Positions 49,776 to 62,000 of a DNA stretch of 64,000 nucleotides are shown here, in pieces (within the stretch, counting starts at the first letter, position 1; each line of letters starts with the position of its first letter). The DNA lies in NCBI GenBank assembly GCA_950295325.1, contig OX485803.1, positions 39,635,554 through 39,699,553 on the forward strand, written 5' to 3'. The notes under the pieces are model-generated. The model searched no databases and had not been told where the DNA came from. It worked only from the letters and a program-made list of their open reading frames with translations. This DNA comes from Polytrichum commune. Taxonomy: Eukaryota; Streptophyta; Polytrichopsida; Polytrichales; Polytrichaceae. The translations under genes were made by a program, and so were the position numbers.

Positions 49776-51650
49776 TCTGATAACCTACTCGCCGCTTCCG
49801 CGGCTCGTCGGTTATCTAATACATATGTGGCCAATCGACCATTCTAGTTTCTAGCACAGGTAGTGAAAGGACGAATATTGCGAGCATCGAAGGACTCGCC
49901 GTTCATGAGCCTAAAACACACATTAGAAGGGATTTTGACTACGTAGTGAGAGTTGCCGTGTCATAGAGATGCAGGACTAAGTTGTCGTACATGCTTTAGT
50001 GTAGCTTTAGTTAAGAGTCTAAGATTCGACGAAATGCAATTATGTATGTTGCAGCCTTCTCATTACCATTGACAGTTAGGAAATGCCGAATCGTCAGGAT
50101 TGCTTCCAACTAGGGTTCACGCGTGGAAGAGGGCCACCTACACGCACGTGCATGTGTGAGAATGAGCATAGAAATTCGAATGAAATATGTGTACATTGGT
50201 AGGTGTTAATCTAGGCATGTGTACATGTTTGACGATTTGACACATGTTTCACATACACGGGTAAAGGGAATGGTGTCCTGATTAGGGTTGTGACGCTGTA
50301 AATGGTATTGAGAAGGCCCAATGTGTGTTGGGCCAGTGCTTAGTTGCAAGTGGTCAGTGTTCACCATTGAACACAAACTCATTGTCGGATGGGAGTGGAT
50401 GTTGAACCTTTAGATGCTTGCACATTGTTAATCAGATTATAACTTAGTAGCTTTGCTGGATTCACTGCAGTGTCAAGGTAACTGCAAGTGAACTGGATAC
50501 CGTTCTCCCTCTTTAGTATGACAAGTTTGGGAAACACAAAAGAAGTCGTATTATCGAGGTGTCGTCTTCTCATTAATATGACAAATGGCATAAAGTTGTC
50601 GTATTATTGAGGGCATACGGAAACATAAGTAATATGAGCTTCAAAATATATGCAACGAGTTTAAGCAATATAGATGGTATGAAAGGATAACTTATAACTC
50701 AAAATAGATATAAATATTCTCAAGAACTCTTGAAATAGGAGTCCTAAGATCTTTGGTGTTGCCTACCCAAGTTAGCAACTGTCATCTTATCTAAATGCCC
50801 TACTAACTTTTGAAAACTAATAATTTCATTAACACCAAAATATAGTGAGTTTTCTTATAAGAAACTAGACAACAACAATGCGTGATGGTTAGCATCAAGA
50901 TACTAGTGATGTTATATCACCCGTGTACGAGACAACATAAAATTTCACTCACATATATGAAACTCCTTAATTTTTCACAAGACTCTCAAGTAACCGCTCA
51001 AACTTACTCTTTTTTCACTCACTTACTTTATAATTTCTTAATTAATGTATTATACAGATTAATTTCTTCCACTTATGTGACTATTCTCACATCATTTGAG
51101 TTTCTTTAATTAATTCTCACACAAGCTATATCACACAATTCTTCAAATCATGCAACTACTCTCACCTCATGTGAGTTTCTATACATAGCACTCTTCAAGT
51201 CTCTTAATCAAAACCTCTTGACTTGATATCCTCTATGTTAACAATTACTTTGTCTCTACCTTGAATAGCTATGGAGTAAGTTTGAGCTTAAAACTCTTGC
51301 ATGCAAAAATGGTAAGATACAAAGGACCTAGCTCTCATGCATGGCTTATATTTGTGAACAAGGTATATATCCTAGCACTAATCCTAACTCTATTTGTATT
51401 GAGAGATGGCATCTAACATGTGCCTCTCTCCCAGATTACTATACCTTCAATTTCTCCTAGAAGATGAAGTCCGCTCGTCCGGAAGTCCTCATAAGAAAAC
51501 ATATAATCCCCATCTCCTATTACATTCAAAAAGTGGTAGATTGTATTCTAAGATCTACCTAGGCATTATCTAAGTATGGGGAATTTTATGAGAATTGCCA
51601 AGAACTCATTTCTTAGCCATCATTTTCTACCACATCCCATTACCTTTACC
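49776..51650. other. Intergenic DNA, no gene seen
   Basis: AT-rich on the right-hand side. No coding family, terminal repeat or RNA gene recognised. Confidence 0.5.
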
Positions 51651-51870
51651 TAAGTGGCCTATGATTTATCTAAGTGGCACTAGGTCGACCAATCTAAAAT
51701 GGAGCTCATTAATTCCAATGGGTCACTAATTGGCGAAATGGCCTCCTAATCTCCAGTGGCTTACTAATTTGGTGTAGCTCACAAATTTTGTGAATGTGGA
51801 TCACTAGTCTTAAATGACCCATTAATTTTGGACACGACTCACTTATCCTCAAGTGGCCCATTAGTTTCTC
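51651..51870. repeat. Degenerate ~19-20-bp minisatellite
   Basis: About ten imperfect units of the form ATGG-CTCACTAATT-(3-6 variable bases) run head to tail, for example ATGGGTCACTAATTGGCGAA, AGTGGCTTACTAATTTGGT and ATGACCCATTAATTTTGGAC. No frame is kept across the units. Confidence 0.6.
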
Positions 51871-52203
51871 TTCTTAAGGTTTTCTACCCGGCAACTTCCA
51901 ATACCCTCGTGGCATCCTTGTTTATACCCACTTGATGATGCTCGGTTTGTCATATGGCTAATACCCGCCCCCATGATCCTTGGACACTTTAAATTGCCCG
52001 ACACCCAGTGTAGGCTCTGGCAGTCCTTGTTCGTGCCCAAAATCCTTGCTACCTTGTACTTGGTGCGCTTCCCCCATTCTCGGTCATCAAAACGAAGTTT
52101 GATTATGTAGCCCATAAATGTTGGACATGAAATTCCATCAATACTATCAAATGATGTTCTTTGTATGTGAGAGTTTGGTTGTGCAAGTCTCCCTATAAAT
52201 CCT

Positions 52204-53075
52204 ATGATCTTCATACTACGTGAGAGAATCCCTACCCACGCACGAAGTTGTCAATTGGTTATCAACATACTCGCACATGGCACACGACATGAGCTCATGA
52301 CCCAATTGTTTCGAGTGGGAACATCAACAATCCGCAAATATATGGATATCATTTGTGACATTCTAGAAAACTATGACAAGTTGTATAGCACATACATTCG
52401 AGACCATTTGCAAGAGATTATCAACAAATTATATCACTGTGGTTCAACAAATTACAGGGGTGTTTGATGGTACACATGTTCCCCTCGCAACGAAGCCAAA
52501 CAAATAAATAAGCCTTACCCCTACAAACCTCTACAATCAGAAACATAGCTTTAGTATAATTGTACAAGTTGTTTGCAACGAGAATAAACTCTTATGGGGC
52601 ATGTGCACCCAACGGAGTGGCAAATAGTGGCCAATTCAAGTATTATTTTTCATACAGAAAATTATGAACCAGAGAAATTCTTCAATATCCCATAGTGCAT
52701 ATTGGTGGCTTGGAGGTCCATCCCTTCATAATGGATGATGTTGCATATTCAATTTGTCCTAATTCGACAAAGAACTATAAGACGCTTAACCCTATAGTAA
52801 GGATAATAACATATTCAAGGCAACAATGAATTTCTAGGCGAGTACTAATCAAAAGTGCGTTTTGGTCAATGAAGAATAGATGACGGATTTTGAGGGCAAT
52901 GCTAGCCCAAGTGGACATGGCACCATGTACAATCATGATGCCATGTGCAATTTTGCACAACTTTTGCGAGCTTTCCTGAACCCAAAATTGTGGGCATGTG
53001 ATGACGTAGTGATATTCTAGTAGGATTCAATCAAGTTCCTTGCCCAAATGAGAAAGACCAAGCAAAAATGGTTGG
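52204..53075 (+). pseudogene. PIF/Harbinger transposase fossil (HARBI1-like DDE)
   Basis: Translation matches a plant Harbinger transposase through several frames. An N-terminal helix-turn-helix-like part (INILAHGTRHEL, FRVGTSTIRKYM) is followed by the first catalytic block FDGTHVPL, the NLYNQKHSFSIIVQVVCN strand pair, the second catalytic block FIMDDVAYS, and the C-terminal AFWSMKNR-RIL and CAILHNF blocks. It is broken by a frameshift near 52465 (between GV and FDGTH), stop codons after TKPNK and within the NR-RIL block, and others. The residue where the third catalytic Glu is expected appears as Lys (IKSAFW). It cannot be active. Start and end are the limits of recognisable similarity. Confidence 0.85.
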
Positions 53076-53204
53076 AGAACAATGGTTGGGATGTTTTATT
53101 TTAAACTTGGCTTGAACACCATCCTATAGATGCTTGACACATGAATGTACAAAATAAATGTACAATTATATATATATTTTACATAACCTCATGAAATATA
53201 GTCT

Positions 53205-53981
53205 TTTGCACCTCCATAGACTTTGTAGCTATTTTTTTGGTATCACAAAAGCTTTTTTGCAAATTCTCTTTGCATCTTTGTCTTCATTATTTTGATTTTT
53301 GCCAAGAATTCCGCAAAACAACCAATGCACATGTCAAAGTAGGAGAGGTCTTCATTTGAGCTTTGCGCTTCTTGTTTAGAGCTCTAGCGACACTTGGTTT
53401 GGTGCATGCTGTAGTCATGGAGGAGATGTAGAATCTTCTCGTGCAGGCCCAAGCACTAGAACTTCATGGCTTGGAGATTTGGGGTCCTCATCATGGGTGG
53501 AAGAAATGGAACCTGCATACACGTTGTCCCTGGTCATAGCCTCCACGAGCTCCAAAAGCCTTTGCAAAGCCTACAAAGGTCTCATGTACTCCCTCGTACC
53601 ACATGCATTTGCAAGGGGTGCTACCAATTTTAGAATGTGATTGGTTGTACTAGTTATATGCTTGCCTCATTATATCGACTTTATCACAACCATGCTTAAC
53701 CAACTCTTTCGAAACCATAGGCCACGATGCATCCAACTCATTAGTGATTTTCTCCTAATTATGCTCGTGAAATGTCTCCCGGTTTTTACTACAATCCACC
53801 GTTCTTGGTATGAATTGAGTAATCTCATGATTGCATTGACATTCCACTCTCTATTGGGTTTGTGTTTGGAAGCTATGCTTTGGGGTAGTGTAGGGGATTG
53901 AGTTTCCGGAAAAATTCCACTTGCATCCATGACTATAGACGACAAAGTGGGATTGATAGAAAAGACACAAAATTTAGCCAT
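53205..53981 (-). pseudogene. Myb/SANT-like partner gene of the Harbinger element, decayed
   Basis: Read leftward from 53981, an open stretch carries REWNVNAIMRLLNSYQERW, the first helix of the Myb/SANT-like domain of Harbinger accessory proteins. After a frameshift near 53760 a second frame continues ITNELDASWPMVSKELVKHG to about 53643. Further down, GCFAEFLAKIK resembles the helical C-terminus of such proteins. PIF/Harbinger elements encode a transposase and this DNA-binding protein as separate genes. Here they converge tail to tail within 1.8 kb. Several stops and frame changes show it is dead. Confidence 0.75.
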
Positions 53982-54863
53982 TAGAATGGTGAAGAAAAGT
54001 GAAAATTTGACGAAGAATGGTTAGGTTTTGACACGGGTAGATCACACTAACCTAACCCGTGTCACAAACCTAACCCGTGATCACGGAATTATCATCGATC
54101 CCCGTGAGTCCTAAACCCATTTACATACCATACTAAACATACATTCTAGGATCCTTATGTTCAGCCCCTATATTAATTTTACAAAAAAATAATGGCCCGC
54201 GTTTTATGTTCATCTAACTTACTTATAATGGGATTGTCTACATTTAATGGCCCCTTCATTATTTGGAATTCCTTTATAATTTTTATTTCAAATGATTTTA
54301 ATCCTCTCTATATTATGCCGCACGTCGTTTTTAAAATGCACTAAGTGATCTACCCATGGGTTTTGAAGGTGGTATGTGTTTTGGGAAGGTTTGTATGTAT
54401 TGCAATGGGTTGTGGCTATGGTGGATGGAAGGAAAGTCAAAGCAAAGAAAACAATAAATAAACATAAAAATATGACCAAGTCACTAAAAATATGTAGGAG
54501 TTTTAAGCTGATTAACTTTTTTAGCAAAGACTTTTTTTCATTTATTTTTTCGAGGGGGGTCCAAGGTGGTAGGCAAGTTGGATAGATATGAAGGTCAAGC
54601 TTCTTGGCGGAGGCGTGACGCAAATCCTTTGTTCTCGTGCCTTGTCATTGTTGCATGAGTTCACCATGTCCTTGTTTTGCGGGAAGAGGTGTATACCGAA
54701 CTTTCTCCTTCTTCATGTGCACATGGCTTCTAGTCTACTAGAACAATGGAATAGGCAAGTCTACTCGAATCTCTTATTCTCAGTGATAGATCTATAGATT
54801 CCTCTTCTTGTGGCAGTAGTTGTAGTGCCACATTACATTCTATTGTATTTCCAACATATGTTC
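53982..54863. other. Intergenic DNA, possibly outer Harbinger sequence
   Basis: No coding sequence recognised. The outer part of the decayed Harbinger element may extend in here, but I could not pair terminal repeats around 51.4-54.3 kb. Confidence 0.4.
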
Positions 54864-55461
54864 CACTACACTAAATATGACATTTAGTGTTTGATACACT
54901 AAATACGAACGCATACACTAAGTATCACTAACCCTATGAAAGTAAGTAACATTAAATGTAAACTCAAACATTAAACATCAACTATGGTAATATGTGGAAG
55001 TTACATGCACAAATTTAGCGCCAGTAAGGAGGAGGTTTAGTTCCTCATTTCTTGGTTTATTGCAAGCCAAGATACATGGCTCGGACACATGCCTCCTGAA
55101 TCCCCTCAACAAACAATCACATGTATTGCACATGACCTCATATTCATCTCCAACAAAAGAGCACACAATCTCCATCAACAAAGCAAATGAACAAGCGCAG
55201 TGCACTCTTCTGAGTCGTTGACGAGATTCCACTCAACCTACACATCTTAGATCACGAGGGTTTTGGTTGAATGGAAGCTTAAAGAAGTGAGGAAGACGAG
55301 AGAGATTCTTGAAGCGATCAAAGAAGAGTGTTTCACAGGAAGAAAGGTGGTGGCGCATTTATGTCTAACACTAATTGTCCAAGAATTGAAAATTAATGTT
55401 GAGCAGAGTTGGTAACAATACTAAATGTAATCAAACACCAAATATTGTATTTAGTGTAGTG
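54864..55461. mobile_element. CACTA-like MITE
   Basis: A 598-bp element that begins CACTACACTAAATATGACAT and ends with its inverse (ATTTAGTGTAGTG). The two arms match over about 45 bp with scattered differences. Several ACTAAAT/ATTTAGTG units just inside the left end look like the subterminal repeats of CACTA (En/Spm) elements. A clean 3-bp target duplication is not visible (TTC left, GTG right). The interior is non-coding. Confidence 0.65.
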
Positions 55462-56929
55462 GTGTCATCTTCAATATCAGCCATTGCAGGAGACTATTGA
55501 AAATCTGCCTAGACCTAAAAGTTTGAACACAGAGTATTTTTCACTTCTTTGCAAAACAAACACACCACGCCGAGTGCCTATATTTAAGGTTCTCTGAGCC
55601 GATACCATGATAAAACACAATATGTGTATTATGCAAAAGTTGTTTATCCCTTTGAATGAAATGAATATATACATTAACTTCCCACACGAGAGGCACCGGA
55701 AGTTTCACAACTTCCTCCAACATGGCACCTTGCCCACGAAAAGTCTCATTTTCCTCATTTTTCTCCTTATATTGTGGGACTTCCGGGCACTAGTGCCCGG
55801 TAGTTGTGAACTACATTTATTGTGCCATGTCACTCTACTTTATTGCCAAGTAGATCCCGAAGCAAGATCCAAAGCAAAATCCGAAGCTAAAAAGTCATTG
55901 TTGCCACTCCCCATACTTCCTCTCATGTGGCAACCACTTGCTCATTTGAACCAATGCTATTCATCCAACTCATTGCCGTTCCTCCCGTGTGGTTTGGGCC
56001 TTAGTTACATGGGGCTTATACCCTGCCACGTTCCTAAGTGCTGATTGGTAACAGAGATCACGCCTAATCCTTGATGCAAGGGTTCATCCAAGCTGACCTG
56101 TACATCTTGATACGAGGTTTCATCCATGTTTCATTACTAATTACATTTCAGACTTTCATCAAGTGTGATAAGGTAGATGGGTCTAAAGTGGCTCGTTTTC
56201 TTAACCCCTAAAGGACCGGGGGTGTTTTAGCTTAGGTCATGTTTTCTTGATTAGCTCTTGTAGCAAGCTCAATTTCTTATTAGTGTGGGGTAATTTTCAC
56301 GATCGGCACCGTTGAAACTAAAGAAGACTTACATAACTTGTTTATGAAAAAAAGATCGCCAAGATCGCACAATTTCTGAGAAAATGCCACCGTTGAGAAG
56401 ATTGATGGAAATTGTTCGGGCAAGGGGTACTTCGTACTTATGCTGGAATCGGATTGCTTAGAAGTGCTCCAAAACATCTGAAATTTTTACCACATGTAAA
56501 GAACATCATGACCCTCATGTGGAATTGTTTTCGTCAAATTTTGAGGTGTGGGAAAAAAAATATGGGACTCTGAAGTCTCCAAGCAATGAGATTGGGCCCA
56601 AAAACTGAAATTTTTGTTAGTGCCCCATGTCCAATCCGGTTTGGAGCATGGGGTTGGCTCATGATACACTATCAATGCTCTTCTAAAATCGGTTGAACCA
56701 CCTCAAGGATTGAGACCCCTTTTCCCCACTTCCAATCACTCAGGATCTTCTCCCAATGCTAGGCTTTGATTGCCTCGGAAAGGTGGGAGATAACAAGTAA
56801 TAAAAAAAATAAAAAAAAAATCACCCTCACATTCTTCACCCTCATAAATCCTTACTCATACTAGAGTGCACATACGGACTTGGAAAAAAGTCTCAATAAA
56901 AATTGCAAATGACATGTGAATAGTATATG
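55462..56929. other. Intergenic DNA, possible retroelement scraps
   Basis: A 145-codon plus-strand frame at 55607-56044 shows no family motif. TTGGTAACAGAGA at 56045-56057 resembles a mutated initiator-tRNA primer site, but no paired LTR or gag sequence could be recognised around it. Confidence 0.4.
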
Positions 56930-57152
56930 ACCATCAACTATGGTGTGCCACAAAGCAATTGCCCATGCAAACTGGAATGTTTCCACATGTGGGGCAATAG
57001 AATTGTTGCCGCTTCCTGTATATAACAAACTTTCTCCGCGTTATTTTTCCCTCGCTGCGTGTCCAAAACAAGGTATAATGCGTGACATCTGGGCTGGGAA
57101 TGCCCGCTCAATGAGGAATGACACACATGCGCTGCACATTGGAAGTACACAT
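56930..57152 (-). pseudogene. piggyBac-type transposase fossil, C-terminal part
   Basis: Minus-strand translation contains FYCPTCGNIPVCMGNCFVAH, the Cys/His-rich zinc-binding end of piggyBac (PGBD) transposases. In-frame stops and at least one frame change separate it from the part adjoining the retrotransposon. With the 5-bp target duplication counted once, it is the direct continuation of the fragment at 63508-64000. Confidence 0.7.
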
Positions 57153-57500
57153 TGTAACGTGTATTACATATTTATTGTTTATTGTTTATTTACAACCTCT
57201 CATTCAACTAGGACTCCTTTATTAGAAGACTAGAGGTGCTACCCTGAGTGCTCTAGCAGTCCTAAAGGTAAAGGGAGTTAACTAGTTGAAGCTATGGTTT
57301 TACACTTGATTCTACCTCGTAAGTAACGACCATTAGTTAAGTGCACTTAGAATTATCCTAAAGGCATGGAGGGAGAGCTTGCTAGCATATACTTAACTAC
57401 TAGTTGGAGGTGGCCTCAAATCATAGTAGTATCTAGTATATAAGCTCTAAGGTTGGGAGGAACATGCCTCTTGAATCTCATAATATTTGAGAACGTTACA
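57153..57500 (+). repeat. 5' LTR of the Ty3/gypsy element
   Basis: 348 bp, with inverted ends TGTAACG and CGTTACA. It is immediately followed by the primer-binding site. Confidence 0.95.
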
Positions 57501-57501
57501 T

Positions 57502-57513
57502 TGGTATCAGAGC
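57502..57513 (+). other. Primer-binding site (initiator Met tRNA)
   Basis: TGGTATCAGAGC, one base after the 5' LTR, is the standard complement of the 3' end of plant initiator-Met tRNA. Confidence 0.93.
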
Positions 57514-57862
57514 CGGCACTCTTGTACCTTGTTTTCATTTGGGTTTTTATTAACTTCCGCTGTGTAATTGTTATGCTGGTAATTTTTCTGGAAGGTGTTG
57601 CGATCCTGGGGGGTCGCGTCTTGCCTCGTCTCGTCTCGTCTCCTTCCGGCCTAGCAGAGGGAGGCAGCCTGCTGCCTGGGCAGTGAACGTCGCAGAGGAG
57701 AGTTACGTCGTCTCCTGTGGCTCTTAGACACGAGGTTAATTTTTCTGTTGGGGAAAGCTACTGGGGGGTAGAATTGTTTTGTCTCCTGTTTTGGTTTTTA
57801 TTGTACAGGACCGCGTGAGCAGTCCCGCAAATTTTTGGCATTGTATTTTGTGTGTTTATGTT

Positions 57863-58993
57863 ATGGCCATCGAGGATATGGACACTTCTGGACCATCAAG
57901 GGAGGATAGTCCTCCCTAGGTTTTCCCGATTGGTACATCCTCTTCACCGAGTGATGCAAGTATCCGTAGTTTGGTGGTCCAAGCTATTCAGGATTACTGC
58001 AATGGAAAATTGTTTGATGACTTAAGTCAATTTCAACGTGTAGAGCAGCAAGGTGAAATAACCTTCTCGATTGTGAACACGCATTCCAATCACTTGGAAG
58101 CATTGGAATGTCAGGTCCAACTCTTGAAGTAGTATAATGAGGGGGACCGTTTTAAGTCCACCACATCTGCTGGCAAGCCGGAACGGTTCAAGGATAAGTC
58201 CAAAATTACCATTCTGGCTTGGCTCAACCAGATGAAAAAGTTCTTGGTTGCACGCCAGATTGCTCCTGAGGAGTGGGTCACAATTGCGTCAACATATTTG
58301 GAAACCAATGTGTCACAACATTGGGATATGCTTGGATTGGAGCTGGCAGCGGATAAGAAAGATCCGCAGCTCTGGGATAACTCCTATGATACATTACTCA
58401 CTGCTTATGGCAGTGTCAATCAGGAGTTGGTAGCCCAGAACAAGCTTCGTGTTCTTAAACAGAAAGATTATGTTGAGGAGTATGCAAATGAGTTTCAGCA
58501 GTTGTGCTCACACATTACTAAAAATCTTGTCTTCCGGGGAGATAAGATTGAGAGATTCATATCAGGTCTCAAAGAGGATATCCGCAAGAACGTCTTGGTG
58601 GATCTTAAGGGCGATGGTGGGCCATGGGAGGACATCAAGCGTCTCATCAATTATGCAGTGACTATAGACGCTACATACACACAAGATACAAAAGGACGGG
58701 ACAATGATAAGTCTCATTTTGATGCACCGGTTGTCAAGACCAATGGCCACACAGGGCCAATTAGAGACAACAAGTCTCGCCGCTCTGACGGCCGCTCTTC
58801 CGCCTTTTACAAGAAGAGTAAGCAGGGTAAAGGGGAGGCCCCTTCGGCAAGAAGCACTGACAAAAAGGATGGTCTTTGTTTTCAATGTCACAAGGAAGGA
58901 CACTTGGCTAGAGATTGTTCTAATGACAAGAAGAGTGTTGAGCAGCAACCTGCAAAGAAAGGCAAGAAGCCTTTTTACAAGTCCGACACTTAG
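57863..58993 (+). pseudogene. gag: gag of the Ty3/gypsy element with two nonsense codons
   Basis: The frame opens at ATG 57863 and reaches TAG 58991-58993 (376 codons), but TAG codons at 57917 and 58130 interrupt it; the uninterrupted portion starts near 58232. That part holds the capsid-like retrotransposon gag domain (EEWVTIASTYLE, LRVLKQKDYVEEYANEFQQL, FISGLKEDIR), a Lys/Asp-rich linker, and one CCHC zinc knuckle (CFQCHKEGHLARDC) near its C-terminus. pol lies in the -1 frame relative to gag. The stops indicate a defective copy, although a downstream start cannot be excluded. Confidence 0.88.
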
Positions 58994-59004
58994 GCAGTGG
59001 GCTA

Positions 59005-62000
59005 GTGTCAGGACCTGTTCAAGTTTCAGAGGGTATTTTTGATTTGCCTAGTGATGCTTTGGAAGTGATTCAGGGCTTAGTCAATAAGCAATTTAATATA
59101 ATCGTGTCTGATATTTTGAATAAAGACATTATTTTTCCAACTCCGTTACTCCCACTCAGTGATGTGTTAGATGTGAACTCCAAAGTTTATGGAGCGTTCT
59201 CATTGATTATACCATCAGTGGATGATTTGCAAAGTTTATTGAGATCTTATTTGCACGGTAAAGAGGGAGCGCCCTATGAGACCGGTGTTTGTTTTATTGT
59301 TGACAAACGTAAAACAAAAAGTCTTAAGAGAACGCTACCAAGATTTAAGTTGATCCATCAATTTGAATCAAACTCAGTATAGTGACATGTTTATTTGGAT
59401 GAACCTAGGCCACGTGTGTTGAATCAGCTCATTCTGTCTTCTCAACTGATGATGAGTTTCTCAGGGCAAGTAGCTCATCAGGATGCATCTGTATTAATGG
59501 ATAGTGCCACATGACATTGCTTTGTAAGTTCTGATTTTGCTAAGACCTTTGGGTTAAAAGTGAAAAATGGCAGTAACACACTGGTATTAGGCAATGGTGA
59601 TGAAGTCCAAACGGACGGCAAGATTAAAGTTCATGTTAGAATACAACAATATCAAAGCCAAATTACTTGCCTGGTGGCAAAGTTAAGTGAAGGCATTGAT
59701 TTGATATTGGACAATGATTGGCTAGTGCAGCACAAGACACGCTTGGATTTTGCATCTGAATGTTGCGTGTTGTATAAGGGCCGCCGTAAAATAACACTGC
59801 ATGTGAACCCAATGCAATATCAGAGTCCAAATCCCCATAGATTCACCGCCATGCAGTTCAAACGGTTAATTCGAAAGGGAGCAACGTCGTTCTTAGTTCA
59901 GTTGACCGCGGTTGGAGACAACGTAGAGGACACAGTGGCAACACCTTATGCCACAGTGTTGGAGGAATATGCTGATGTTTTTCAGCCCATACCTACAGGG
60001 TTACCTCCAGAGCGGGAAATGGCCCATACTATTCTTTTAGAGCCAGATGGCAAGCCGCCATTTAGGCCGATCTATAGGTTGAGTCCTCTCGAGCTGCAGG
60101 AGGCCAAGAAACAGATCAAGGAGTATTTGGAAAAATGATGGATAGAACCTAGTTCATCGCCTTATGGGTCTCCCATCTTGTTCGTCAAGAAAAATGATGG
60201 AACGCTGCGAATGGTGGTGGATTATTGGGCACTTGTTAAGCAAACGGTAAATAATCGTTATCCGTTGCCTCGTATTGATGATCTTTTTGACCAGTTAGCC
60301 GGCTCTACAGTATTTTTATCTCTTGATTTGGCACAAGGTTATCACCAGATTAGGATATCCGAGGAGGATGCTCCTAAGACGGCGTTTAGAACACCGTTTG
60401 GTCATTACCAATTCAAAGTATTAAGTTTTGGAATGACCAATGCACCAGCAATTTTTCAAGGAGTAATGAATCGTGTTTTTCACAAGTTCATTGGAAAGTT
60501 TGTTTTGGTATATCTGAATGACATCTTAATTTTTTCAAAGAACGAGGAGGAACATGTCAGTCATTTGGCACAAGTACTTCAAATTCTACGAGAGAATCAT
60601 TTTTATGCAAAGATGTCTAAGTGTCATTTCGGAAAGAATGAATTGCATTATTTAGGACATATTGTTGGCAAGGAAGGCATCAAGGTGGATCCTAAGAAAA
60701 TTGAGACTGTGGCCAAGTGGCATAGACCTCTTGAAGTCGGACAATTACGATCATTTTTGGGGATTTGCAATTATTTCCGCAGATTCATACATGGATATTC
60801 CACTCTGGTTGCGCCTTTGACTTCTCTGACGCGAAGCAAAGTCAAGTACATTTGGACTGATGAGTATGAACGCGCTTTTGAGAATGTTAAGTATGCTTTA
60901 ACACATGCACCAGTTATGACCTTACCTAAGTTAGGAGAGCCATTTGAGGTCGTTAGTGACGCTTCTTTATTCGGAGCAGGGGCCGTCTTACTTCAGGGAG
61001 GTAAACCTATTGCTTTTGAGAGTAAGAAATTTTCTCCCGCTAAGAAAAATTACACTACTGGTGAACAAGAACTTGCAGCAGTTGTGCACGCCATACGAAC
61101 CTGGCAGTGTTACCTAGAGGGTGCAGATTGCACGATCGTCACAGATCATAACCCTCTGGTATATTTAAAAACACAACAAACGTTATCAAGGCGTCAAGCT
61201 CGGTGGTTGGAGTTCTTTGAGCAAAATTTTGTCTATAGATGGGTGTATAGACCAGGAAGGATTAATATGGCAGATCCTCTGAGTCGGAATCCACTAGACC
61301 CGGGTGACTAGCTAGCCTTGATGGCACCGCGGTCTGCTCCAAGTAATTCGGTCCTTCAAATGGTGGCTGCAGACGCTAAGCGAGGTGATCCTGTTGAGCA
61401 AGACAACAATCCGAAGGGGTACCCGGAGTTCGTCAGTGATCAGAAGTTATATCAAACTATCATTGCCGGGTATGCTCTTGATCCTTGGTTCTCAAACCCG
61501 CACAATCTGAAACATTTTGTTTATGAAAATCACATCTGGTGGTATGAAAATGCGGTTGTGGTTCCAGATGTGTCATTCCAAGGATCGAATATCAGGTCAT
61601 TTTTGCTCCGTGAGTATCATGATGCAATGTATAGCGGTCATGTAGGGGTAACTAAGACGTATAAGAAGGTGCTAGTAAACTTTTGGTGGCCTGAGATGCA
61701 AGGGTGCATCAGAAGCTATATAAAATCTTGTGAGATTTGCCAAAGGAGCAAGGCCCATACTCTTAAACCAGCAGGCCTTTTACAACCATTGGAGATTTCT
61801 GATAGAAATTGGGAAGTAGTGAGTATGGATTTTATCTCTGGATTGACTCCATCTACTAATGGTTATGATGCCATCTTTGTGTGCGTGGATAAGTTGTCCA
61901 AGATGGCCCACTTTATGCCAACCACCACACACGTTACTGCTGAAGGTACGGCAAGGTTATTCCGTGATCATGTATATAAGTTGCATGGTCTACCCAGGGT

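Noticed and set aside
54978-55232. 84-codon minus-strand frame as a CACTA gene
   Set aside because: No similarity to a CACTA transposase or accessory protein; it is interior filler of the MITE.
56045-56057. Second retrotransposon primer-binding site
   Set aside because: It has two mismatches to the tRNA complement, and no LTR pair or gag/pol similarity was found around it.
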